A stretch of 12,915 nt of DNA, from the NCBI GenBank assembly GCA_023425905.1, contig JAFABT010000106.1, positions 1-12,915 on the forward strand, given 5' to 3'. Position 1 is the stretch's first letter; every line of letters begins with the position of its first letter. Shown in pieces: positions 7,231 through 12,915 of this stretch. The position numbers were made by a program, and so were the translations under genes. Below the pieces are notes generated by a model. It saw only the letters and a list, made by a program, of their open reading frames with translations, was not told the origin of the DNA and searched no databases. Origin of the DNA: Actinomycetes bacterium (GTDB lineage Bacteria; Actinomycetota; Actinomycetes; Actinomycetales; Cellulomonadaceae).

Positions 7231-7562
7231 CCGAGGCCGCAGCCGCACCCACCCCGCCCACGACGGCCGACGTCGAGGAGGCGCTCCACGACGTCATCGA
7301 CCCCGAGCTCGGGATCAACATCGTCGACCTCGGCCTTGTCTACGGGCTCACCGTCGACCAGAACAACCACGCCGTCATCGACATGACGCTCACCTCGGCG
7401 GCCTGCCCCCTCACCGACGTCATCGAGGACCAGACAGGTCAGTGCCTCGACGGCCTCGTCGACGGTTTCCGGATCAACTGGGTCTGGATGCCGCCGTGGG
7501 GCCCGGAGCGCATCACGCCCGACGGCCGCGAGCAGATGCGGGCGCTCGGCTTCAACATCTGA
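7227..7562 (+). CDS. sufT: SufT, DUF59/MIP18-family Fe-S maturation factor
   Basis: This 111-residue protein belongs to the DUF59 (MIP18/PaaD-like) family; members linked to suf operons are called SufT and help maturation of Fe-S proteins under high demand. The family signatures are clear: IDPELGINIVDLGLVYGL (about 24-41) and the cysteine segment LTSAACPLTDVIEDQ (C60), with a second cysteine at C73. The aromatic segment NWVWMPPWGPERIT (about 84-97) is also typical. An AAGGAGG at 7213-7219 lies 7 nt before the ATG, which overlaps the sufU stop by 4 nt. It is the last gene of the operon, followed within 26 nt by the convergent metallopeptidase. Being in the operon supports a role in cluster delivery rather than a stand-alone job; the exact client proteins are unknown. 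Confidence 0.93.
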   Translation: MTEAAAAPTPPTTADVEEALHDVIDPELGINIVDLGLVYGLTVDQNNHAVIDMTLTSAACPLTDVIEDQTGQCLDGLVDGFRINWVWMPPWGPERITPDGREQMRALGFNI

Positions 7563-7578
7563 GGATGGTCACTCGCTG

Positions 7579-7617
7579 CGCGACCTGCTCACAGGGTCTG
7601 TGCGGCGAAGGTGTCGC
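7579..7617. terminator. Weak candidate bidirectional terminator between sufT and the peptidase gene
   Basis: A CACAG-GGT-CTGTG hairpin (7590-7602) lies at the convergent junction, inside the last codons of the minus-strand gene. A looser outer pairing of GCGAC with GTCGC surrounds it. There is no U-tract on either strand and the core stem has only 5 bp, so support is weak. Its position is where a shared terminator would be expected. Confidence 0.25.
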
Positions 7618-8479
7618 ATGCCGTCATCGACCCCTGTTCGTACCCGGTCGTGAACCACGCCTGCCGCTGCTTCGCCGACCCATGGGTCCACGAGTCCGGG
7701 TCGATGCCGCCCGAGCGTGACTGGATCTCGTCGTCTCCGACCGCCTCCGCAGCGGACAGGGCGTCGGCGAGCTCGTCGCTGGAGATCGGTTCGAGGAACG
7801 TCACCTGCGTGTCCGGGTCCTTGCGCTCTGCCGCGTCGCCGACCCACATCCCGGCGTAGCAGTCGGCCTGGAGCTCGAGACGCACGGAGTCGGAGTCCGC
7901 ACCGGTGCCGCGGCGGTCCGCGGACTCCATCGCGCCCGTGAGGTGCTGGACGTGGTGCCCGTACTCGTGGGCGAGGATGTACATCTCCGCGAGCGAGCCG
8001 CCCCGGGCGCCGAGCTGGCTCGTGAGGACGTCGTAGAAGCTCACGTCGATGTAGACCGTCGCGTCGCCCGGGCAGTAGAACGGGCCGATGGCCGCGCTCG
8101 CCGAGCCGCAGGCCGTGCTGACGCTCGAGGAGAAGCTCACGACCTCGGGCAGCTCGGGCCGGATGCCGACCGCGGGCAGCTGCTCGCCCCAGAACGCGTC
8201 CATCGACTGGGTCGCGGCGCTCAGCCGGCACTCGCGGTCGGTGTTCGCCTCGGCTGCCGTGCAGTCCCCCACGGGGTCCTGCCTGCTCGTCGCGCCCTGC
8301 TGCGTCGTGCCGCCGAGTGCGCCGAGGAGCTGACCCGGATCCTGCCCCGTGAGGAGGGACACGAGCAGGACGAGCACGACCGCGCCGCCGCCGAGCCCGC
8401 CCGCGGCGATGCCCGCTCGACCTGCGCCACCGCGGCGGACACGCCCGCCCTCGAACTGACCGCCCTCGCTGAATGTCAT
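7589..8479 (-). CDS. Neutral zinc metallopeptidase, YpfJ family, membrane-anchored
   Basis: The 296-residue protein belongs to the putative neutral zinc metallopeptidase family (Pfam Zn_peptidase, YpfJ-like). A Gly/Arg-rich cytoplasmic N-terminus (1-22) is followed by one hydrophobic segment (about 23-44, AGIAAGGLGGGAVVLVLLVS), a low-complexity linker, and an extracytoplasmic domain. The zinc motif HEYGHH (171-176, HExxH type) sits in MYILAHEYGHHVQHLTG, and LELQADCYAGMW (about 201-212) probably gives the third ligand. Six of its cysteines (73, 84, 124, 136, 207, 288) could form disulfides, fitting an exported domain. The ATG at complement(8477..8479) lacks a Shine-Dalgarno; a TACCGT stands 6 nt upstream, so the mRNA may be leaderless. 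It lies 37 nt downstream of ecfT on the same strand and could also be read from bioY. The substrate is unknown for the family; the family assignment is strong. Confidence 0.92.
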   Translation of the reverse strand: MTFSEGGQFEGGRVRRGGAGRAGIAAGGLGGGAVVLVLLVSLLTGQDPGQLLGALGGTTQQGATSRQDPVGDCTAAEANTDRECRLSAATQSMDAFWGEQLPAVGIRPELPEVVSFSSSVSTACGSASAAIGPFYCPGDATVYIDVSFYDVLTSQLGARGGSLAEMYILAHEYGHHVQHLTGAMESADRRGTGADSDSVRLELQADCYAGMWVGDAAERKDPDTQVTFLEPISSDELADALSAAEAVGDDEIQSRSGGIDPDSWTHGSAKQRQAWFTTGYEQGSMTACDTFAAQTL

Positions 8480-8485
8480 GGTGGA

Positions 8486-8491
8486 ACGGTA
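8486..8491 (-). promoter_or_regulatory. Candidate -10 element of the metallopeptidase gene (possible leaderless start)
   Basis: On the minus strand TACCGT (TANNNT type) ends 6 nt before the ATG at 8479, placing the transcription start at or next to the A of the start codon. No Shine-Dalgarno lies before this ATG. A -35 element is not evident; that region falls in the 3' end of ecfT. Confidence 0.4.
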
Positions 8492-8516
8492 GTGCGCGTG
8501 GGCGCGCTCGGCCTGC

Positions 8517-9140
8517 TCAGCGCGCCTGCTCGCCGACCCCCCGCGCCGCCAGTGCGTCGCCGGTCGCCTGGGCGCGGCCGACGGCCCGGATCGCGACTGG
8601 GACGAGCAGGGCGCGTGGGCTGCGTTCGAGACCACGTGCCCGGGCGGCGTCCCTCGACTGCTCGACGGTCTCCCCGAGGGCGGGCACGGCCCGCACCATG
8701 AGCGCGACGGCGAGAGCGAAGGCCTCCGGGTCGAGTCCGAGGCGGCGCAGCGGGCGCACGACGCGCTCGAGGAGGTCGAGGACGCGATCCACCGCGGTTG
8801 TCGCCGTGAGGACGAGGGCGGCGAGGACGAGTGCGAGGAGGTCGAGCGCGATCTCGAGCCCCGACTCGAGCCGGCCGCCGAAGGCGTGGAAGGCGACGAC
8901 GAGCATCCCGCCGAGCGCGACGGGCACGAGGCCCCGGACGGTCCGCCGCACCGGGAGGTGAGCGACCGCGGCGAGCACGACGACGACGGTGACGAGCCCG
9001 ACGGCGCTGGGCAGGCCACGGAGCGCGGCGCCGGCGAGGCCGAGCGCGGACAGCCCGAGGAGCTTCCAGGCCGCCGGGGCGCGGTGGAGGAAGGACGTGC
9101 CCGGGCGGTAGAGCCCGAGCGGTTCGCGCCACGCGCTCAT
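8517..9140 (-). CDS. bioN: EcfT/BioN, transmembrane subunit of the biotin ECF transporter
   Basis: This 207-residue membrane protein is the T-component that couples ATP hydrolysis to movement of the substrate-binding S-component. It has about four to five hydrophobic segments (about 25-43, 46-61, 69-86, 98-116 and a weaker one at 138-153). The two cytoplasmic Ala-Arg-Gly coupling motifs expected in EcfT are present: ARG at 168-170 (AARARGLERSPR) and ARG at 199-201 (ALAARGVG). At 207 residues it is shorter than the roughly 260-residue EcfT of general ECF modules and close to the compact BioN type. The ATG overlaps the ecfA stop by 4 nt (ATGA), so the two subunits are coupled in translation. 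Context with bioY makes biotin the likely substrate. Confidence 0.9.
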   Translation of the reverse strand: MSAWREPLGLYRPGTSFLHRAPAAWKLLGLSALGLAGAALRGLPSAVGLVTVVVVLAAVAHLPVRRTVRGLVPVALGGMLVVAFHAFGGRLESGLEIALDLLALVLAALVLTATTAVDRVLDLLERVVRPLRRLGLDPEAFALAVALMVRAVPALGETVEQSRDAARARGLERSPRALLVPVAIRAVGRAQATGDALAARGVGEQAR

Positions 9141-9886
9141 GACCGCCGACCGGGCGCTGCCGGCGTCGGGCGGGTCGCCGCAGGCCGCATGAGCTCGCGG
9201 TAGAGCGCCACCGCCTCCCCGGGGTCTCCGTCGAAGACGACGCGTGCCCGGTCGACGACGAGCACGCGCTCCGCCCGGGAGGCGGCGTCGAGGTCGTGGG
9301 TGACCTGGAGCACCTGGGCGTCGAGCCCCGCGAGGACCTCGTCGATGACGGTGCGCCAGCGCAAGTCGAGCAGCGTCGTCGGCTCGTCGCACACGAGCAC
9401 CTCGGGGTCGGTCGCGAGCACGCCGGCGAGGGCGAGCAGCTGCTTCTGCCCGCCCGAGAGCGCGTGCACAGGGGAGTGGGCGTGGTCGGCGAGACCGAAG
9501 CGCGCGAGCACCTCGCGCGCCCGCTCGTCGCGCTCGGCGCGCTTCGTCGTGCGCCGCAACGACAGGGAGATGTCCTCACGGGCGGTCGGCATGACGAGCT
9601 GCGCATCGGGGTCGGTGAAGACGAACCCGACCCGCGACCGGACGGCGGGGCCGTCGTGGACGACGTCGAGGCCGCAGGTGCGCACGCGCCCGGACGTCGG
9701 GTGCCGCAGCCCGTTGACGAGCCGGGCGAGCGTCGACTTGCCCGAGCCGTTCGCACCGATGACGGCGATGCGACGCTCGGTCAGGCGCGCCGTGACCGGC
9801 TCGAGCAGGGTGCGCCGCACCATCGTCCCCGGCTGGTCGACGTCCTGGACCATGACGTCGACCTGCGCCTGCTCGAGCTCGATCAT
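9137..9886 (-). CDS. bioM: EcfA/BioM, ATPase subunit of the biotin ECF transporter
   Basis: This 249-residue ABC ATPase powers biotin uptake with BioN and BioY. Motifs in order: Walker A GANGSGKST (44-52), Q-loop FTDPDAQLV (90-98; the ECF form is typically FQNPDDQ), signature LSGGQKQL (143-150), Walker B VLVCDEPT (163-170), and H-loop H197 in LQVTHDLD. After Walker B it reads TLLDLRWR where most ABC ATPases read SGLDP; from memory this TTLLD form is common in BioM proteins and supports the assignment. Only one ATPase gene is present, so the transporter would use a homodimer. The ATG lies 7 nt after the bioY stop, without a strong Shine-Dalgarno. The C-terminal 15-20 residues, rich in Pro, Ala and Arg, look disordered. 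Confidence 0.92.
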   Translation of the reverse strand: MIELEQAQVDVMVQDVDQPGTMVRRTLLEPVTARLTERRIAVIGANGSGKSTLARLVNGLRHPTSGRVRTCGLDVVHDGPAVRSRVGFVFTDPDAQLVMPTAREDISLSLRRTTKRAERDERAREVLARFGLADHAHSPVHALSGGQKQLLALAGVLATDPEVLVCDEPTTLLDLRWRTVIDEVLAGLDAQVLQVTHDLDAASRAERVLVVDRARVVFDGDPGEAVALYRELMRPAATRPTPAAPGRRS

Positions 9887-9893
9887 GGCGACA

Positions 9894-10562
9894 TCATCCC
9901 GCGTCGGGCGTCTCGGTCGGAGCGGACGGCCCGACCGGACGCGCCGGACGGGCGGTCGCGAGCAGGTCCGGGAAGGCCCGGTGGACCGCGAGGGCGACGA
10001 TGACGACGAGCGCCGCCTTGAGCGCGTCGAGCGGGACGAAGGCGTTGTTGATGACGACGGCGTCACCGAGCGCCATCCCGGCACGCGCCGCGAGGACCGG
10101 CACACCGACGGCGTAGATCGTGAGCGTCGCGGCGACGGCACCCCCGGCGAGCAGCAGCGCGCGTCGCACGCCGCCCTGGCGGACCGCCCGCTCGGCGACG
10201 AGCCCGACGACGAGGGCCGCGAGCGGGAACGCGAGCAGGTACCCGGCGCTGAAGGAGGCGAGGACGGCCGGGCCGCCCTTGGCCTCGGCGAACACGGGGA
10301 GCCCTGCGAGGCCGACGGCGAGGTAGAGAAGCACGGCGAACGCTCCGCGGCGGGCGCCGAGCACGGCGCCGGCGAGGAGGACGGCGAAGGTCTGCAGCGT
10401 CACCGGCACGGCGACGATCGGGATGCGCACGGCGATGAGCGAGCACACCGCGACGAGTGCGGCGAAGGTGCCGACGAGTGCGAGATCCGTCGTGGCGCTG
10501 CGGCGCGCGACGATCGGGCGTGCGGACGGGCGTTGGGCCGCCTGGGCGGTCGAGTCGGTCAT
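9894..10562 (-). CDS. bioY: BioY, biotin-binding S-component of the ECF transporter
   Basis: BioY is the membrane protein that binds biotin and gives the ECF transporter its specificity. The 222-residue product has a hydrophilic N-terminus (1-24) and about six membrane segments (near 26-46, 56-76, 76-92, 103-123, 135-158 and 176-194). Family motifs are visible: PVTLQTFAVLLAGAVLG (about 53-69), LYLAVGLAGLPVFA (about 79-92), GGPAVLASFSAGYLLAFP (about 96-113) and VPLDALKAALV (about 176-186). The ATG at complement(10560..10562) is preceded by AAGGGGA at complement(10567..10573), 4 nt away, and was preferred to a more upstream in-frame start without a ribosome site. It is the first gene of bioY-bioM-bioN. 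No biotin synthesis genes or biotin regulator gene lie in the window. Confidence 0.94.
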   Translation of the reverse strand: MTDSTAQAAQRPSARPIVARRSATTDLALVGTFAALVAVCSLIAVRIPIVAVPVTLQTFAVLLAGAVLGARRGAFAVLLYLAVGLAGLPVFAEAKGGPAVLASFSAGYLLAFPLAALVVGLVAERAVRQGGVRRALLLAGGAVAATLTIYAVGVPVLAARAGMALGDAVVINNAFVPLDALKAALVVIVALAVHRAFPDLLATARPARPVGPSAPTETPDAG

Positions 10563-10778
10563 CGTGTCCCCTTGTCGTCCAGGCTCGCTCGTGCGGGCGC
10601 TGGTGTGTCGTGGTGGGTCCGGTTCTGGCGATGCCCGGAGGGGCAACGGTACGGAGCCGTCCGGATCGCGGGCGGCCGTCTCGAGAACTGGTCGCCGGGT
10701 TCACCGTACCGGGACGTAAACTGGATGCCGTTTGTGCCCGACGCCAACGCTTGCGGGCCTCGTTCGAAGGAATCCTCA
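10563..10778. promoter_or_regulatory. Divergent intergenic region between bioY and the ABC-F gene
   Basis: These 216 bp separate two divergent genes and should hold both promoters. On the plus strand TAAACT (10717-10722) is a good TANNNT -10 candidate for the ABC-F gene, giving a leader of about 50 nt; no clear -35 is seen. On the minus strand TACCGT (complement 10646..10651) and TACGGT (complement 10703..10708) are possible -10 elements for bioY. The 8-bp arms CGGTACGG (10647-10654) and CCGTACCG (10704-10711) are an exact inverted repeat 49 nt apart and overlap both minus-strand hexamers. ACGG-AG-CCGT (10651-10660) forms a further small palindrome. I see no recognisable BirA or BioQ box and no riboswitch. 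Confidence 0.4.
10766..10771 (+). promoter_or_regulatory. Ribosome binding site for the ABC-F GTG start
   Basis: GAAGGA lies 7 nt before the GTG at 10779 and just upstream of the first conserved residues of the protein. It supports this start against the very long open frame that runs in from upstream with non-coding composition. Confidence 0.65.
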
Positions 10779-12377
10779 GTGATCACAGCACACGGCGTCG
10801 AGCTCACGATCGGCGCCCGCGTCCTCCTCGAGGAGGCGAGCTTCCGCATCGCCGCCGGGGACCGCATCGGCCTCGTCGGGCGCAACGGCGCGGGCAAGAC
10901 GACGCTCACCAAGGTGCTCGCCGGGGAGACGCAGCCCTCTGCGGGTCAGGTCGTCCGCTCGGGCGACGTCGGTTACCTGCCGCAGGACCCCCGCACCGGC
11001 GACCCGGCGGTGCGCGCGATGGACCGGGTGCTCTCCGCGCGCGGCCTCGACGAGGTCGTCCGTCTCATGCGTGAGACAGAAGAACGCATGGCGAGTGCCG
11101 ACGAGGCCACGCATGCGGCCGCGATGGAGCGCTACCCCCGGCTCGAGGCGCGGTTCCACGCAGCGGGCGGCTACGCCGCCGAGTCCGAGGCCGAGCGGAT
11201 CGCCGCCAACCTCGGCCTCGACGAGCGCGTGCTGCAGCAGTCGATGGGCACACTCTCCGGTGGTCAGCGCCGGCGCGTCGAGCTCGCGCGCATCCTCTTC
11301 TCGGGCGTCGAGACCCTGCTCCTCGACGAGCCGACGAACCACCTCGACGCCGACTCGATCGCCTGGCTGCGTGACTTCCTGCGCTCCTACCCCGGCGGGC
11401 TCGTCGTGATCAGCCACGACACCGACCTGCTCCGCGTCGTCGTCAACAAGGTCTTCCACCTCGACGCCAACCGCGGCGAGATCGACCAGTACGCGCTCGG
11501 GTGGGACGCCTACCTCCTCCAGCGCGAGACCGACGAGCGCCGGCGCAAGCGCGAGCGTGCGAGCACGGAGAAGAAGGCCGCGGTGCTGCTCGCGCAGGCC
11601 GACAAGATGCGCGCCAAGGCCACGAAGGCCGTCGCGGCGCAGAACATGGCGCGCCGGGCCGAGCGCATGCTGGCCTCCCTCGAGGAGGCGCGCGTGAGCG
11701 ACAAGGTGGCCAAGCTGCGCTTCCCCGAGCCCGCTGCGTGCGGTCGGACGCCGCTCACGGCGAACGGTCTGAGCAAGTCCTACGGCTCGCAGGAGGTCTT
11801 CACGGACGTCGACCTCGCGATCGACCGGGGGTCGCGCGTCGTCGTCCTCGGCCTCAACGGCGCCGGGAAGACGACGTTGCTGCGCATGCTCGCTGGTCTC
11901 GCCGTCCCGGACACGGGCGAGGTCGTGCCCGGCCACGGGCTGAAGATCGGCTACTACGCCCAGGAGCACGAGACGCTCGACCTCGACCGGACGGTCCTGG
12001 AGAACCTGCGCTCGTCGGCGCCGGACCTCACGGACACCCAGGTGCGCTCGGTGCTCGGCTCGTTCCTGTTCTCCGGGGACGACGCGCAGAAGCCGGCGCG
12101 CGTCCTGTCCGGTGGCGAGAAGACCCGTCTCGCCCTCGCGACGCTCGTCGTGTCCTCCGCGAACGTCCTGCTGCTCGACGAGCCGACGAACAACCTCGAC
12201 CCCGCGAGCCGTGAGGAGATCCTCGCCGCGCTGCGCGGCTACCAGGGCGCGGTCGTCCTCGTGAGTCACGACGAGGGCGCGGTCCAGGCCCTGCAGCCCG
12301 AGCGTGTGCTGCTGCTGCCCGACGGCGACGAGGACATGTGGAGCGAGAGCTACCTCGACCTCATCTCGCTGTCCTGA
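10779..12377 (+). CDS. ABC-F family ATP-binding protein (ribosome-associated type)
   Basis: This 532-residue soluble protein has two ABC ATPase domains in one chain and no membrane segment, the layout of ABC-F proteins, which act on the ribosome rather than in transport. Domain 1: Walker A GRNGAGKTT (about 34-42), signature LSGGQRRR (159-166), Walker B LLLDEPTNHLD (180-190). Domain 2: Walker A LNGAGKTT (359-366), signature LSGGEKTR (443-450), Walker B LLLDEPTNNLD (464-474). The linker (about 245-315) is highly charged and helical (KKAAVLLAQADKMRAKATKAV), the part that in relatives reaches the P-site tRNA. There is no long C-terminal extension and the linker is of modest length, so it could be a translation factor of the EttA/Uup kind or a relative of Mycobacterium Rv1473; antibiotic resistance cannot be claimed from sequence. 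The start is a GTG with GAAGGA upstream. It stands alone, divergent from bioY, with its 3' end overlapping the surf1 gene. Confidence 0.93.
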   Translation: MITAHGVELTIGARVLLEEASFRIAAGDRIGLVGRNGAGKTTLTKVLAGETQPSAGQVVRSGDVGYLPQDPRTGDPAVRAMDRVLSARGLDEVVRLMRETEERMASADEATHAAAMERYPRLEARFHAAGGYAAESEAERIAANLGLDERVLQQSMGTLSGGQRRRVELARILFSGVETLLLDEPTNHLDADSIAWLRDFLRSYPGGLVVISHDTDLLRVVVNKVFHLDANRGEIDQYALGWDAYLLQRETDERRRKRERASTEKKAAVLLAQADKMRAKATKAVAAQNMARRAERMLASLEEARVSDKVAKLRFPEPAACGRTPLTANGLSKSYGSQEVFTDVDLAIDRGSRVVVLGLNGAGKTTLLRMLAGLAVPDTGEVVPGHGLKIGYYAQEHETLDLDRTVLENLRSSAPDLTDTQVRSVLGSFLFSGDDAQKPARVLSGGEKTRLALATLVVSSANVLLLDEPTNNLDPASREEILAALRGYQGAVVLVSHDEGAVQALQPERVLLLPDGDEDMWSESYLDLISLS

Positions 12378-12915
12378 GCGGCGCGGTCACGGGCCGCGTC
12401 GAGGAGGGCGTCCTCCTCGTCCTCAGCGCTGGGGCGTCGGCGCCTGCGCTGGGCCGCACGCTGCGCACGCACGGCGTCGAGCGCGTCGCGCACACCCTCG
12501 TCGGCTGAGGATCCGCTCGGCCGGGCGGCACGTCCAGAACGCAGCTCCTTGACGGCGAGCCAGCCGAAGGCGCCGAGGGCGCCCGCGGCGAACACCCACC
12601 ACTGGAACGCGTAGGACAGGTGGGAGCCGAGGTCTGTGCTCGGCGGGTCGAGCGGGCCCAACCGCTCCGTGGGTGCGGGGATCTCCTCGGCGAGCGAGCC
12701 GTAGACTGCCGAGACAAGAGCTGCGCCGTCGATCGTTCCGGTCGCCGCCGCGACCGCCCGCGGCTCGACCGAGAACACCTGCCCGGGGACGGGCGTGTTG
12801 TCCCGCGGTCGCTCCGCCGGTCGCAACCGGACGACGACGTCGATCTCACCGGGCGGCGGCGCGGCGACCGGCGCCGAGGAGGACGCGTCGTCCCCCAGAC
12901 CCACCCACCCTCGGT
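12350..12915 (-). CDS. SURF1 family protein, cytochrome c oxidase assembly (N-terminus beyond window edge)
   Basis: SURF1 proteins are membrane proteins that help insert heme a into subunit I of aa3-type cytochrome c oxidase. About 188 C-terminal residues are visible. At the right edge the frame reads RGWVGLG, matching the family's conserved Arg-Gly-Trp segment, and is still open, so the gene continues outside. The typical GSHLSYAFQWWVFA segment begins the second membrane helix (near 12550-12615), followed by LGAFGWLAVKELR. In the usual SURF1 layout the first helix lies near the N-terminus, here off the edge. After the helix comes a charged cytoplasmic tail of about 65 residues, rich in Arg, Asp, Glu and Ala (RRRRRPSAEDEEDALLDAARDRA), longer than in most SURF1 proteins. 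The stop (TAG) lies 28 nt inside the convergent ABC-F gene. The family call is strong; an intact gene is assumed. Confidence 0.9.
   Translation of the reverse strand, partial: RGWVGLGDDASSSAPVAAPPPGEIDVVVRLRPAERPRDNTPVPGQVFSVEPRAVAAATGTIDGAALVSAVYGSLAEEIPAPTERLGPLDPPSTDLGSHLSYAFQWWVFAAGALGAFGWLAVKELRSGRAARPSGSSADEGVRDALDAVRAQRAAQRRRRRPSAEDEEDALLDAARDRAAQDSEMRSR

Noticed and set aside
10685..10705. GAAC-N10-GTTC repeat as a BioQ-like operator for bioY
   Set aside because: The known BioQ-type sites I recall have a 3-nt spacer; here the spacer is 10 nt and only 6 of 9 pairs match.
9300..10778. Long plus-strand frame that would extend the ABC-F protein by 493 residues
   Set aside because: It runs antisense to bioM and bioY and through the intergenic region with low-complexity Arg/Asp/Gly/Ser content; GTG 10779 has its own ribosome site.
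10776..12269. 497-codon open frame on the minus strand opposite the ABC-F gene
   Set aside because: Antisense shadow; the plus strand has two full sets of ABC motifs in the same place.

Overview
The window is very GC-rich DNA with strong G/C at third codon positions, GTG starts, tightly packed genes and no insertion sequences, CRISPR arrays, tRNA or rRNA genes. Gene content and order (sufR-sufB-sufD-Rieske-sufC-sufS-sufU-sufT, an intein-free SufB, an actinobacterial ECF biotin transporter, SURF1) point to a high-GC actinomycete. A Micrococcales genus of the Cellulomonas/Sanguibacter/Oerskovia kind is a reasonable guess, but genus cannot be fixed from the sequence alone. This is a chromosomal core region, not an accessory island.

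Layout: (1) 1-686, minus: an ABC-2 type exporter ATPase, cut by the left edge and reading away from the suf operon. (2) 687-812: a divergent control region with a SufR-type inverted repeat (CAAC-N6-GTTG core). (3) 813-7562, plus: the complete SUF iron-sulfur cluster assembly operon of eight genes, mostly joined by 1-4 nt stop/start overlaps. A 10-bp hairpin separates sufC from sufS, so the operon may form a scaffold block (sufR-B-D-Rieske-C) and a sulfur-mobilising block (sufS-U-T). (4) 7589-10562, minus: bioY, then bioM/ecfA and bioN/ecfT (an ECF biotin uptake system), followed downstream by a membrane-anchored zinc metallopeptidase of the YpfJ family that may have its own leaderless promoter. 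(5) 10563-10778: a divergent intergenic region with a candidate promoter and inverted repeats. (6) 10779-12377, plus: a two-domain ABC-F protein. (7) 12350-12915, minus: the C-terminal part of a SURF1 cytochrome oxidase assembly protein, overlapping the end of the ABC-F gene tail to tail and cut by the right edge.

How the genes work together: SufS draws sulfur from cysteine and SufU accepts it. The SufB-SufC-SufD ATPase scaffold builds the cluster, SufT probably helps maturation or delivery, and SufR senses cluster supply and represses the operon. The small Rieske ferredoxin between sufD and sufC is the least understood member and could supply electrons. Biotin uptake and the ABC-F gene are separate units. 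I see no convincing wholly new system. The points most worth a second look are the Rieske protein inside the SUF operon, the sufC-sufS hairpin, the SufR operator, the putative leaderless promoters, and the inverted repeats between bioY and the ABC-F gene.
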